Of a stretch of 64,000 nucleotides of DNA, positions 11,499 through 23,815 are shown one piece after another. The stretch spans positions 2,294,001-2,358,000 of the forward strand of contig CM066311.1 in assembly GCA_033807695.1 (NCBI GenBank), written 5' to 3'. Within the stretch, counting starts at the first letter, position 1; each line of letters begins with the position of its first letter. A program made the translations under genes and the position numbers. The notes beneath the pieces are model-generated. The model did not search any database, was not told the origin of the DNA, and saw only the letters and a program-made list of their open reading frames with translations. Origin of the DNA: Daedaleopsis sinensis (Eukaryota > Basidiomycota > Agaricomycetes > Polyporales > Polyporaceae).

Positions 11499-13460
11499 TT
11501 AGATAGGAACGCACGTCATATACCCGAACAACGCGCCAAACGACGAGCCCTCCGCGCGTGCAACTCGATCTATGCGCCAGCCTGCCGCACGCGCAATTGT
11601 CTCGAATTCGCGCAGAGTGCGCTCCTCGCCGTCCATCATCGCCATCATCTGCATCGCGCAGCAAGAGACGTTAGCACGCCAGCGACGAAATAGTGCATGA
11701 GAGGCACGACTCACAGTCAGGGAGGAGTAGGGGAAGCGTCGTACGGGCACCTTGGACTCCTTCGACTGATCCCCGTTTACGCCTGATTTGCCGTGCTTCC
11801 CATTCGTGATGCCATTCGTGACGCCGTTCGAGATGCCATTCGAGACACCATTCGAGATGCCATTTGACACGCCATTCGAGATGACCTTTGCACTCGTAAT
11901 CTGAGCCTCTTCGCCCAGCACTTCGGTTGTGGGAGGGATGATCTGCTCGACGATGAGCAGCTTCGTCTCCGGCGTCGCCGCCTCGCGCAGTCTCCGCAAA
12001 ATCCTGCACCCACGCCGTCAGCTCACTTCAGCTCAGCAAGACAGAGGTCCCGCGCGCACCTTTCGCAGGCATCGTCGGGCCAGTTATGCATGATCCTCGC
12101 GAGCAGGAACACGCCCACGTTAAGCCCCTCCGGCTGCGGGTCGAAGAAGTCTTGCGGCTGGAACGTGACCGTCCCGGACGCAAACAGCTCCTGGTGCCGC
12201 GTACCCCACGCGACAGGGGCCGCGTCAAGGGTCTGTGCGCGGTCCTGGACGACGAACTTGAGGTGTGGGTGTGCGCGCGCAAGACAGACGGAGATTCCGC
12301 CTACACCTCCGCCCACGTCGGCGACCACAGTGCCGGGCGCGAGACTGAGCCACGGGAACGCTGAACACCATGCCCTCGAGTTCAGTCGCGTGGGTGTTCG
12401 AGAGGACGCGGAACGCACCAGAGGAGTCGGCGATGCCACCACGGCCTTCCCCCGAGGTGCCCGCAGTCATCGCACGAATGGTCTGCTTGTGACGGATGGA
12501 GTTCTCGGGGCGCTCGTACCAGATGTAAATTTGTTCCTCAGTCTCGTAAGCATAGTTGAAGCATGCCGCCCATTTAGGGTCTCGTGTCGGGGTGAGCAGG
12601 TAGTCTGAGAGGTACGACATTGTTCGGAATACCGCGCCGGTGCTGGAAATGGATGTTAAGGCCTACGTGGTGATCGTTCGAAGACGGACGGAACGCACCA
12701 CATTGGCACCATTGCGAGAGCCCCATTTGCGCCATCGTACTTGGAGGCGGGGCTGGTGAGCGATGTGAGAACGTAGTTACCAAATGGCCCAACGGACGCA
12801 TACTTTTCTCGAAGCTGCTCGGGTGTTTTACCCGAGTCGAGCAAGCTCGAAAGTCTGTTGATAGCGAAGACGTCCGGCCGGACCTCACGGATCCATTGAT
12901 GTGCCGCGAGCAGCCGGAGTATGTGAGCTGCATGTCAGTCAGAAATGACACAATTATATAATTCAGGAGGTCGTACGTACATAGATGCTTGGGCTGAAGA
13001 GGATGTGAGAGAGGCGTATTGGCTGGGCCGGCACGGATGTAGTCGATCCGGGGCGCTATTTCACTAACATGAAGAGCGTCCGGTGCAGCGCTTGCGAGTA
13101 TCTCTACGATATGGCTGGCTTCGAGGAATTGCAAAGCAGCTGCGATGTGACCCTGAAGCATACAATTAGCATATGTACGAGCAATGGGGTTTGTAAATAA
13201 CGTACGGCTTGCGCATTCTCCATGAGAGTGTAGAAGGGCGGGTGGACAGCTTTGGACAGTTGGCTACAGGCGTATACAATTGCACCCGTTGCCTTCGCTA
13301 TTGCAGGCACAGTAGTGAGCTTTTCGGCCTCGGAGTTGGAGGATATTGGTGCATCGGGTGAGGGGAAGTCGAGGTCGTGTGCGCCGTACACACGGTCGAT
13401 CTCGTCGAGAGCGGAGCCAATAGCCGCATGGAGGGCACGAAGGTGAGCAAGAGTCGCCAT
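11499..13460 (-). CDS. Class I SAM-dependent O-methyltransferase with [IV][ST]NG-repeat loop
   Basis: Methylates a hydroxyl of a small molecule, by family. Predicted 538 aa. Exons: 13460-13206, 13152-12981, 12927-12702, 12642-12419, 12360-12060, 12003-11715, 11648-11499. Seen: an N-terminal winged-helix-like part (HILRLLAAHQWIREV), FNYAYETEEQIYIWYERPEN, the SAM motif VVADVGGGVGG, FVVQDRAQ, IMHNWPDD carrying the likely catalytic His, and KLLIVEQIIP. After this strand sits an insertion of repeated ISNG/VSNG/VTNG units, which makes the protein longer than the usual 400-480 aa. The end is FETIARAAGWRID, then FGALFGYMTC. A TATA-like cataaata on the minus strand (13511-13518) favours this start over an in-frame ATG at 13496. 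The exon 3 donor (gtggtg) is uncertain. Probable tailoring enzyme. Confidence 0.88.
11790..11895 (-). repeat. 12-nt coding repeat in the methyltransferase
   Basis: Inside exon 12003-11715, about seven copies of a 12-nt unit encode [IV]-[ST]-N-G. A 12-nt period keeps the frame, so copy number can vary without breaking the gene. Confidence 0.8.
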
Positions 13461-14978
13461 AAGCGAGGATGGGTGGTAGATCGCAGGTGGAAGCACATGG
13501 CCCGCAGTGGTATTTATGCTCCAGTCGCACTGTTAGGGGCTCATCGCCCGCCGGCATCCTGCTTCTCAGACTACAATCGCAAGCAATAGCGTCTTTCGGA
13601 GGAAGCCTGCGCAGCCAGTAAGCTGTCCGCATTCCAACGCCCAGTTAGTGTTCTGTCTGTTCATAGCACGTCTTGTTTCCTTCCATCCGGTCCCAGCACC
13701 GCTCCTGCGATATACCTGACGGGCGGTAGAAGCTGCGGCTCTTAATCAGCTGGGGCGCTGAATAAAAAGCCCCAGACGCCGCCGGACGGGGTACAATAGT
13801 ACCCTTGCTTTCAATTCGCGGTACCTCCGGTGCTGAAGATAGCCAAGGACACGAAGTGCTCCCGACTGCTTCAAGCACGGATTGCAAGGATTGCCGACTC
13901 CTACAAGTGATGATCGGTGATCCACGGTCACTGAATGGCTCATGGGTTCGTGAGGTGAGGCGGCGTGCTCGTGTCCAGGACTATCAGGAGTCTCGGTGGC
14001 TGCATAGACGCAAAAACCAACGCCGTGCCTGTCTGGGGGTCCGAGTTGGCTTCTAGGGAGTTGGCGGAGTTATGCGGAGTATCAGTTGCATGGACAGAGG
14101 CCTGCGCCGCCCCAGTGTGGAAATCAGAAATCCATGCGATCTGAGGGAGGATCGCAGCGCCCGTGACAATAAGACTCGGAGATGGGGAGGCAAAATGGCC
14201 GTCTTCGACGGGTGCGTTGCGAGACCCAACAATCTTCCCCCGGAGTATGGAGCAAGTTAATCCACTCACCTGGATCGTGTGCGTCATCTAAACGCGACAG
14301 TGCACTGTAGGGATCCAGCCTCCGCAGTGCGCACCTGTATCGTTTCAAGGGTAGGCGTACTGAGATATACGCCCTGCTTCTTCTCGGCGTGCTGGCATTC
14401 CGTCTATACATCACCCATCTATTGCTCGCGAAGAGGAGATCAGGAGAAGCATGAATCTGCGTGGGCAGTGTGTGAGTCTCCGCATCACAACGGAAGATTG
14501 GGATACATTTCTCACCTCAGTTCGTACCCCGGCCGCGAGTGACCGGTGCTGCACAGGCTCCTCTTGGCAGTATGGCTCTTTCATACGTGAGATACGGGGG
14601 CGGTGCGAATTGTTACTGGAGCGTCCTTGCGCACATAGTAGGAGAGCTCAGAGCAATGACAACGCAAAACTCGGAGCAGTGTCACCGTACCGTGTAGTGC
14701 TGGCGCTTCGATGAACCTCCGGTCCGAGCTCGGCCCGGCTCACACTACCTTGCGGTGAGGACTGAGGAGGAGAAGGAGAAGGAAAAGGAGTCAAGTCATC
14801 GAGTTCAGAATCGGAGGTTCAAGTAGGGCGAGATTCAAATTGGCGGTAGCCGTTGAACGTAGTGCGGAGTACAAAGATTACACCTTGAAGTACCCAGTAC
14901 ATAGCCCATGAATCTATTATAAGAACAAGTTACAGGAGGTAACAGCCAGTATCATGATAGAAGTATATCTAACAACAT
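13461..14978. other. Intergenic, possible unassigned ORF
   Basis: A 115-codon minus-strand ORF (14287-13940) has coding-like composition and a possible upstream exon ending at a gtgagt donor near 14275. It matches nothing I recognise. The rest holds nothing recognisable. Confidence 0.3.
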
Positions 14979-17155
14979 TTACAACACGTATTTGAACCAC
15001 GCACTCTCATTTATGACCGAGCCCAACTTCTCCGGGCGCGGCTCCTCGCCGCTCTCCTTCACGCGCTCCTTCCGGCGGTTCTCGGCCATAAGCCAGACAA
15101 GCGTTGCGCCGGCGCACACCAGCGTCGCGACCTGGAAGACGACCAAGGTGATAGTTGCGCTCGTGTAGCGGGGCGGTGCGGACAGCGAGCCGAGGAGCCA
15201 TGTCGCGAGGATCGAGCCGACGTTCGTCATAGTCGTGAGGAGCGCGACCGCCGTGCCGCGGCGGACGAGGGGAGAGGCGTTGTTCGCCATCCAGGTTCCG
15301 AGCGGCGCGCCGGTGCAGAAACTGCCCGGGACAGCGAGGAAGAGGGAGCCGTAGCGGACTTCGTTGACAAAGGATCCGAGGAAGACGGAGAAGCCGACCA
15401 TGGCCACTACCGAGAAAAAGATCAACGTGAGACCGCGGTGGCCGTATCGATCTGCCCAAAGTGCACTGATGATGGAGACTGGAGATGGTGAGTAGAGTGA
15501 AACTTGTGAGCATTGTCCGGAGAATGGGCGATTGGTGTTCGAACTCACGGACGGAGGCGACGGCGAAGGGAGGGACGCTCATTAGTTGCGCCTTGGAACC
15601 GCTGTAGCCGAGGCCGACAACAATGCTCGGAAGGAAGCTGAAACGAAGGGTTAGTCGGGGGCACTTCTAACGGCTGAGGGTATGCTACGTACTATGATAG
15701 AGCGGAAAGCGTAGCACCTGTCGGCGTGTCAGCAGTGATAAGAGAGTGTCACATTTGACGAGCGCACCTCCGAAGAATCCAGCAAGAGCGAGGAAGATGA
15801 CATGCGGCTGAACAAATGTCTTGCAGATATCTGTGAAGTCGCTGCGCTTGCTCTTTCCTTCGGCGAGCAAACCCTCATCGAGGACGGCTTTCGCAATCAA
15901 GCTCTTCTCATCCTCGTTCAGGAAATACGCTGATGACGGAGTGTTAGGCATTAAGAAGAAGGTGCCGGCCGCAAATAGCACTGTGAAGAGGCCCTCCTAC
16001 ACGCGGTGTTAACGACATGTGGCGCGTGCAATGATCGGACTGCTTACCAGAATGAAGAGCCACGCCCATCCTGGGCGGCCGCCCACACCGTCCATCTTAA
16101 TAATTGCGGCAGCAAGGAGGCCAGAGAAGGCAGACGCCATCGAAGTTGCTGAGAACATTATGGAGACGCTTCGGATAGGAGGTGAGAAACCTATACGTCA
16201 GTAGTCGCGAGTGGAGTGCATACCGTAACTGCAGCATCTGCCGGGGATATGTAGTAGCGAGATACAGTGTGATACCGGGAAGTAGACCACCTATCATCAT
16301 CGTATGAGTTGAATATGGAGGGAGAATATTTCGCGCATCCCAGAGCGTATTACGTACCCTCAAATAGCCCGAGGAAGAAACGACAAGCGATAAAACCGGA
16401 GTACGTTGTCACCACGCCTGTACAGTCATGTATCAGTATTGCGCGACACAGTTGCTGAAGTACGACGTGACCTTGGAGAGTACAGGTGATGCCCCAGAGC
16501 AATACCATGAGTGGCAGAAGGACTCGGGGACCGACGATCTGAGAGATGAGTTAAGGTATTAGAGCCACTTATGTACGGTGCGACCTACCATCATCAAGTA
16601 ATTAGACGGAATCTCAATCAAAGTATAGGGACTATGAGGGAAGTCGGTCCCGTCAGTCTACTAAGGTTGCATCGGGTCGAGAAAATGTTACTTGCATGAG
16701 CGTAATCGTCAACGCCAAGCTGTACTGAATTGGCAAGTTAGATGTACGAAGCGGTACTATCCACTGTATGGTACATACCTGATAATTAGACATGTGAAGC
16801 ACTTGTTGCAAGCCTGCAATTCGGGCATTCCCGACGTTGGATCGATCCTGACGATCGGGCAGAAGTTAGTGCCCTGACTTCAAGATATGATACTCCCACA
16901 CTGAGGGCGTATTCGTAGGAGCGAAGGCAGTAGGGCAGTGAGAAAGTGACTGACCAGAGAAGATAGGAAGTACATGATCGTAACAACCGGAAGCACATAA
17001 AGGTCAATCTTCCTCCACACCTTCCGGAGGGCGGGATTGGCCTGACGGGCGTAGTCATCCGGAAGGACTGACCCATGCTCGGAAGAGGTGAGTGAATCGT
17101 CAATAGACTTCTTCTCGATTGGGCTGTGGTCGGGGGATTCCATCTTCGAAGACAT
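14979..17155 (-). CDS. MFS organic-anion permease, Dal5/Tna1 (ACS) type, copy 1
   Basis: Proton-coupled uptake of a small carboxylate (allantoate, nicotinate and pantothenate are known family substrates). Predicted 499 aa. Exons: 17155-16955, 16847-16779, 16724-16696, 16631-16589, 16538-16472, 16417-16358, 16290-16224, 16168-16048, 15996-15768, 15717-15693, 15637-15549, 15478-14979. Family landmarks: DRSNVGNARIAGLQ, IPYTLIEIPSNYL, YSGFIACRFFLGLFEG, MDGVGGRPGWAWLFILEG, FLPSIVVGLGYSGSKAQLM, LWADRYGHRG and APLGTWMANN. Intron 3 has a GC donor (AT|gcaagt, 16695). The end FKYVL lies in a cytosolic tail. It belongs to a four-member set here, and its neighbours are an O-methyltransferase and a P450. 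Substrate unknown. Confidence 0.88.
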
Positions 17156-19794
17156 GTCGAGGGTCTGAGCAGAGGGGCGACGGGACTATGTCAAGAGATA
17201 CGCCGAGTTTTGAGAGCTCGGGTTGAACGGGTCGTACGCGGCTTACTTGATCACGAAGAAGTCGCCCAGCGGTGGATTGTCTGGAGCACGGGCCACGGGA
17301 CTGACTACATATCTGCCATCGAAGCGGACTGCTGCAATCTTCTTTGACAGGATCTCCGCCAGGCACCCTCGTGTCGTCGTCCTCGGCGTGTAGGTCGGCA
17401 GGCACACGTAACAAAACACCGCAGTCGGCGTTAGGATATCATTCCTCTCGACGCCGCCCGGCGGGAGTAGGAGTCGAGTGTGGGAGCATCACTAGGCGTG
17501 TTCAGCGGCAAAATGGGGAGATGTACATTGTGGAGTACCCACAAAGCTTGGTCTCGACCTGCTTGTTCTGGATCTAGAGAAATCTTGATACCAAAAGTTG
17601 TCTCGTGGCCAGAATCCACTATCCAGATTCCAGACGTACTAAGTTGAAGTTCCCCCGCACTCTCAATCCACCACCGGTGTGGCTACTCAGACGCCGCGGA
17701 GGTGCGGGTGATGCTAGTAGTAAGTAGGTATGGGGCACCAGACAACGACGAAAGTAACCAGACGTATGTTGGACCTAGGTTGTGTAGTCTCGAGACTCGA
17801 AAATTAATGGTGGTGGTATAGCTAGACCCGATCCTCGTGGGAACACAGATCCGCCAGCGGCCTCCGGGCGTCTACATATGATCTTTTTTCTGCCCAAGGC
17901 AGTCGCCATCTTCCACTAGTACTGCCAGCACGGAAAACGCTGTCAGATGCAATGTAAGTACTGCATAGTAGTGATGTGCCTATTTCTCCGCAAGATATCG
18001 ATTTACCTCCGATAGACGCGCAGCGCCAGATGCAAATGGCCAACGTTTCACACTGACACTGATATAACCGCCATCGTGGCAACATAATGATAGTAGTACC
18101 GCGAAACGCGAAGCTGCAAGTGCCAAAAGATCGCGCGCACGCGCCGAGCGTTCGCAACACTCATTCTGGCATTGTGCCACTCAAGAGGACTTGCAAAATT
18201 TAGGCGGTGGCCGGTCGACCTCCACAACCAATCCACAACTGGCAATGCGTTACTTGCGTGCACACGTCGCCAACCAGAGAACGAGGCTACTAGTAATCCT
18301 GACCCGGATCCCGGACCGTCTACAATTCAACAGACTTATGCTTTTTTCTTGCCGTAAATAGGTAGCCTTGAAACGTCGAGCTTGCGCTGAAGGTGACGTC
18401 GCTCTTTTCTTCAATGTTATTTCATTGCCTCGCTTGACATAGGCGTGACCGATCGCTGTGCGTTCCGCGGCGATGCCTCTTGCGTCGTACTTGGTAGACG
18501 ATTTTCTCCAAGTTCCTGCACAGCAATGCTTGTAGTTGTAAATGACTTGACTACTTCCGATCTCGACCAGTCACCCCTCGGTATCTAGCTCATGAGGACG
18601 GCACAGGGCCAATGTTCAGAATGCCGAATCAACCGTGACCACCGCTATCGTTGACACTGCTCCGGACGCAGGTGTGTCTATTCTTAATGCAGTTCTCTGT
18701 GGATAGACGGGGAAAGGACGGTTGGTGAAAGGATGCGGTGCGGTGACTGTAGATATGACTTGGCATGCTCGCTTCGGGTAACTCGGGCTGCGTGCTGACT
18801 TCGCCGTAGGATCGCCATGACGGTTCTGTGGCTTATTCTCGCAGCATGCATTTCATCCGTCCGTGAACGATATACACTTTCTCCACGCGGACGCAGCAAT
18901 GATCTCGGTGACAGCCGGAGCTTTTCTGCGCCAAATATGGGCCCTCTCCGCATTCTCTGCATCGTAATCTATCATATGGTCTGTGCATTCCGACCACAGT
19001 TAGAATCCAGCTGCTTCTAACGGTCACCCGGGTTCTCTCAGGCGCCTTGAAGATACCAGTCGAGCTCGCTTCGCGCCTCGTATGTTTTCTCTCAAGTATC
19101 ACCGACACAGGCCTAGAAGCAGCCACAACGATCCTCGATCGGTCCTAGACGTGTGCTGTGGGTGACCGTGTAGCTCACGAGACGATCACGCTGACGCTTC
19201 TAACGATCTACAGGGTGGGACCCGGGACAAGCATACTCACACTAACGAACTCCCCATCACGCGCCTGACGGCGGGCGGTGCCGTTCAGATTCTGCACATT
19301 CTCCGAGGACCGAGATTGCGAGTCGCGGCTGGAGCTCGTTGCTCGGGACAGGGTCTGCTAGAATGCCATGATTGCGATGCTTGATGGAGGGCCTGGTGGA
19401 ACTGAGAAGGTCCGAGCCTGCAAGGCACGAGGGACGCGGGCAAGTAGCGTCCTAGAAGAGTGTGAGATCCTCGGAATGATGCACGGCGACTCTGCGATGT
19501 CGATGGCATGTACATTTGGGGCTGTGAAGCTGGAGTAGTAATATAGCCGGTGCCGACGGATAAGGATGCCTGATGGAGATGGAGATGGTTAGCCTCCGAC
19601 CGGTGTATTAATCGGGTACAATAAGTACAGTCTTTAGATGAACTCAGAAAAATGGGGTGACCGTTTGCATGGCTCCGTGCTGATTATCGCTTTAAGTAGA
19701 GCTCAGTCAATGTGCTGCCTGTTAATGATTACCCGTGGTATCATAACGCCTCCGACCGTACTACATGATACATATTGGACAGAGTCTGGGAGCT
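17156..19794. other. Long intergenic region
   Basis: 2.6 kb without a recognisable gene. Only short overlapping ORFs on both strands; no domain, terminal repeat or RNA gene seen. Confidence 0.45.
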
Positions 19795-22169
19795 CTAGGA
19801 AATGGTCGAGACTAATACGGGGAGTTCGGGTCTCCCAGCCGTCGAACCGTTCACCCAGGGCGAGACAATCGTGCCAAGCTTCCAGATGATCTCCTTCTGT
19901 GTGGGAGCGAATTCGAACGTCAAGGCGAGATGGGCAAGAGCAATCCCTACGTTCCGTTCATATCAGTATAGGCACACGCCCTTGATGGCGACGAAGGACC
20001 TACTCAGTTCCATGAGCGCCATGTTGTATCCGCTGTCAGTCGCCACATTGTCAGTTTAAGCCGCGCAGCGATCCGGAGAACCGTACGCACATGCACGCGC
20101 GGGATCCGGCGAGGAACGTCGACCTGAAACGACGACGTCAGCGTGCATGCATGTATTGCAAAGATCTCGCGCGGATAGAGGGCGAATCGCCACTCACGTG
20201 TTTGCAAATACGCTTGGGATGTGGGCATCCGCGACACTCGGTGGGAGCGGCGCGAGCCAGCGCTCGGGCTTCCACTGGTCGGCGTCCGGGCCCCAGACTT
20301 CCTTGTCGCGGTTGAGGCCGAAGAGGTTCACCCAGACGAGCGTGCCTGAGGGAACGACGAGCTCGCTGATAGACTGGCCGCCCGGGCAGGTGATGGGTGT
20401 GCTGAGCGGCAGGACGGTATCTTCGTTGGCGCTGCGAAGACGGTCAGCGTCAGGGGGCGCAGACAAGGGGGGTACCTGTTACGTACACTCGTGGGATCAG
20501 GTAGAAGGAAGGATACCTGGGATAGGTCAGTAGACGTCGAACAGCGGCGATTGACATGGCGTACATGCGGATCGTCTCTCTGACGACGGCTTCGAGGTAT
20601 GGCAGCTCGGCGTAGGCATCGAAGTCGAACTCGTTCAGCGAGCGTCCTACGCCGTGCGTAGCGTTGATCACTTCCTGCTTCAATTTCTGTTGAATGTCCG
20701 GGCGATGAGAGAGGAGCTCGATGGTGCGGCTCAAGGTTGTCGAAGTCGTGTCGGTGCCGGCAAGAATGAGGAGTCTGCAGATGTGTGAGTACTCGAGCTG
20801 AGATGGAAAGAAAAGACTGCACGCACGACATATGACCTATCAAGCTGTCTTCCGACAACTCACCCGTGCCATAGGTCTCCCTAACTGTGAGGAGCTGTAA
20901 GTAATGTCCACGCGTACTCATAGGATGCACTTACGCAGAACGCTCATGAGGTCTTTACCCTCTCCGATTTCCTTTGCGAGGGAGTTGCCTCCAGCATTCA
21001 AGAGCTCCACCTTATGGCGCACCACTTCCCTCGCGATCGTACATACTCGATCCGAAATACGACGCATGCTGCGCAGCGGCCCCCAAGGCAAAACCTCTGT
21101 CGCGAGCTTCAACCAGGACGTAGGAAAGGTGCGCCGGACTAAAGGGAGCAAACGGCGCACCACCCCAAGCTTTGTAAGAGTAGGACTTCCGTATTTAAAA
21201 CAAGGATATGAGCAGTTGCGAACGTGGTCACCGGAGTGAGCATGCGCACCCGAATTCCCTGAGCGTGAAACTGTAGTCGTTGCCGTGGTTCTCGAGAGGG
21301 CCAAAGGAATATCCAAGGCCGCTGCGGCCAATACATTCCAGCGAATAACGGGAAAAGAACTGCGAAACGTCGACTTCGGTCCCGGGCTTATGAACCTCCT
21401 TCCTCAAAACGCTGATAAGCTACATGGGGCAGTGAGTGTCAGGATGTAAGCAATGCAGAAGATCGAGAAGAGAACCTCTTGTGCGATCGTATTGATCATA
21501 GGTACCATGTCGCGGAGATAGCGCACTGAGAACACCGGGTTCAACTGCTTGCGTTGCTTCGTGTGTTCTTTTCCTGTAAACACACCAGTCAGCATTGCGA
21601 TTCGAAACGTACTCGCTCAGCAGCATGTACCTCTCACGGACAGCAATCCAGGGCCAAACACGGAGTTCATCGTTCTGAAAACATGTCAGTCATCCGCTAG
21701 AACGTTGCTGGCGAGCGACGTACTCGGAAACATATTCGGGGTTGTCGTAGGTGTCACGGTAAGTCCCAAATAGTGTCGTTAGAGCCTGAGGGTCTGATAC
21801 CGCTAGCTCTATGTCCTATGTCACAGTGATAGTGAGCGTTGGTTGAACCGTCCGTATTGCTCAAGAGTAGAATCATACCCCGAAGAGCATAGGTATCTTG
21901 AAGACGCGCCCATACGACGTCAGAACACGCTCTCGCCAAGGGACACTAGTCGTGGTGTGCAATTTTTGCGAGACGCCTGTATGTAGTAAGTCGCACAGTG
22001 AGTAAAGGATCAGAGTACAACTTCGCGAAGACGAACCTCGGGAGAACGACAGGGATTCCGGACCTGGCAGATGTCGGAGAGGACTCAGGTAAAGCCTGAG
22101 TCGCTTTCGCACGAACGGCCAGGCGGCTATGAGGAGTATGCACGCGACAGTGAGGACAACGAGAGACAT
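19795..22169 (-). CDS. Cytochrome P450 monooxygenase
   Basis: Membrane-anchored haem-thiolate hydroxylase. The start at 22169 opens a hydrophobic anchor (SLVVLTVACILLIAAWPF) followed by the proline hinge HLPGPESL. Early exons: 22169-22037, 21976-21879, 21815-21724; about eleven exons in all. Seen in order: YGRVFKIPMLFG, FGPGLLSVR with KEHTKQRKQLNPVFS (helix C region), helix I LAGTDTTSTTLSR, the ExxR motif as ETIR, WKPERW, and the haem loop FLAGSRACIG, split by an intron after TGC-AT near 20093. It ends PELPVLVSTIS at 19795. Helix K is followed by a slightly extended loop before EDTVLPLS. All catalytic motifs are present. Internal exon limits from 21700 to 20800 are approximate. Likely oxidative tailoring; substrate unknown. 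Confidence 0.88.
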
Positions 22170-23815
22170 GCTGAGAATCTGCGTATTCTCCCGAGTCGTG
22201 AGCTCTCCTAGCAGTCGATGAGGTCGCGGAGGTGCGAAGAGAAGGTGATGAGTCGTGCTGACTCTCTGATTGTCAGCAGACGAACGCGTCTGAGTCTGTA
22301 CGACTTCGATATCAGCGCTTCACCGTGCTTAGTATGTCACTCTGTATTCCATCGCGTATATAGTACTTATCGTTATTTGTTCCGAGGGTCGAGCGCCGCC
22401 GACTGTGATCGCACTACTTACATCATACGGGTTATCGAAGCCGGTGTTGAGCCGCATGCATGTCATATGGATCCTTTGATCCAGTGGCCGTCTGATTCTG
22501 AGAGCGATAAGCCTTCTGTTCCCATGTCTGCTGCGATGAGCTGTGCTGAGTACTTCCGGACGCCATGTCGGCGCTCGGCCTGAGTTTTGCGTGATTCGGA
22601 TTGAGGGGCATGGACGTCCTACCAGCAAGTGTTGTGAAAGAGTGAAATACGCGTATGTGCAGGACTTACCTAGAGGCTAGGAGTGAGTAGACCGACTGGC
22701 GACCGGTCAAATGATTGTTTACCGTTTATGGAATCTGAAGACCGAGTCCCGTTTTGGACGTTGTTCTCACGCTCATCACTACGACTGACTCTACGACTGA
22801 TGGCCCCTGGCAAAACTCCTGGATTTTTCCTTCTGTCTCCGCGATCCTCCTGGGCTTCCTAGACTTTGCCAAGTAAGTACTGATGACATGCACAGCACAG
22901 ACGCGTGTTCTTGTTCTTCGAGCCCTTGCAAACCTTTGACAGCTCTTCCTGCCAAACTGCTCATCGGCAAACTCTTCAGCTTCTACGGGAGCTACGAATT
23001 ACTGCTGCTCGAATCGCCGGAGCTGAGGCTTGTGAGGAGTTTCGTAAGTCGTACCTGCTCTCCTTTGACCCATTTATAAGTGCTCTCTAGCTCCGGAGGA
23101 AACCGCAATTGCATGCGTACGTCCTATGATAGAATGCAACACGTGTCGTAACGGCTGTGTGAGTGCCAGTACCTTTTCAGCTCGTCATCCCGTAACAAAC
23201 TTTAAACCAGACCCTTAGCGGCCCGGTCATGAACATCTACAGGATTCTCAGATGCGCCCTGCCTAGATGGTGATCAGACAGTGAGGTTCGCGATTCATCG
23301 ATTCTCCTCAGGTTCTCAGGTTCTTCTTGGGCGGCGTACAGTAGTGCGGGAGCCGGCAGCTTCGTGGCACCAACATTGCTACCTCGGCCATGCACATACC
23401 GGCCCATCTCGACATAGCCATCAGTGGGGGAGATTCCCGGCAACACTCCTTATTCAGACGCTGTCGGACCTGCGCAGTGGAGAAAATGGAAGGCGGAGTT
23501 CATTGCCCTCCGGCGGCATTAGTCAATCCGTCCGCATTGCCGCAGAAGTGGCGCCAAGCGTGTACAAGGTTGCATGTGAGGGGCACGTCCTCCATCTGCC
23601 CCACGTCTTCTCGCGTAGCAAGATCGTTCTATGCTTCTGATCGTCTCCGTCTTCTTAAGCTCCTCGGCCATGTCCACCTGCGAGGCATCGCAGTCGACTC
23701 CCTCTCCTTTAGAGTCCTCGTCCGAGTTGCTGCCGACGACCCCAGAGCAAGTCTCCGCTGTCCACTACTACTAGCTGCTCGCCGTCGTCGGGCCCTGTCC
23801 GCAACTTCTTCAGCT
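22170..23815. other. Divergent intergenic region, P450 and seven-helix D
   Basis: Promoters of two divergent genes. No additional gene, repeat or RNA recognised. Confidence 0.45.

Noticed and set aside
12341..12420. Apparent frameshift in the methyltransferase before FPWLSLAPG
   Set aside because: A 58-nt intron (12418-12361, gtgcgt donor, ttcag acceptor) restores the frame exactly.
17156..19794. Hidden gene or retrotransposon in the 2.6-kb gap
   Set aside because: No reverse transcriptase, integrase, LTR or domain-bearing exon chain could be found in any frame.
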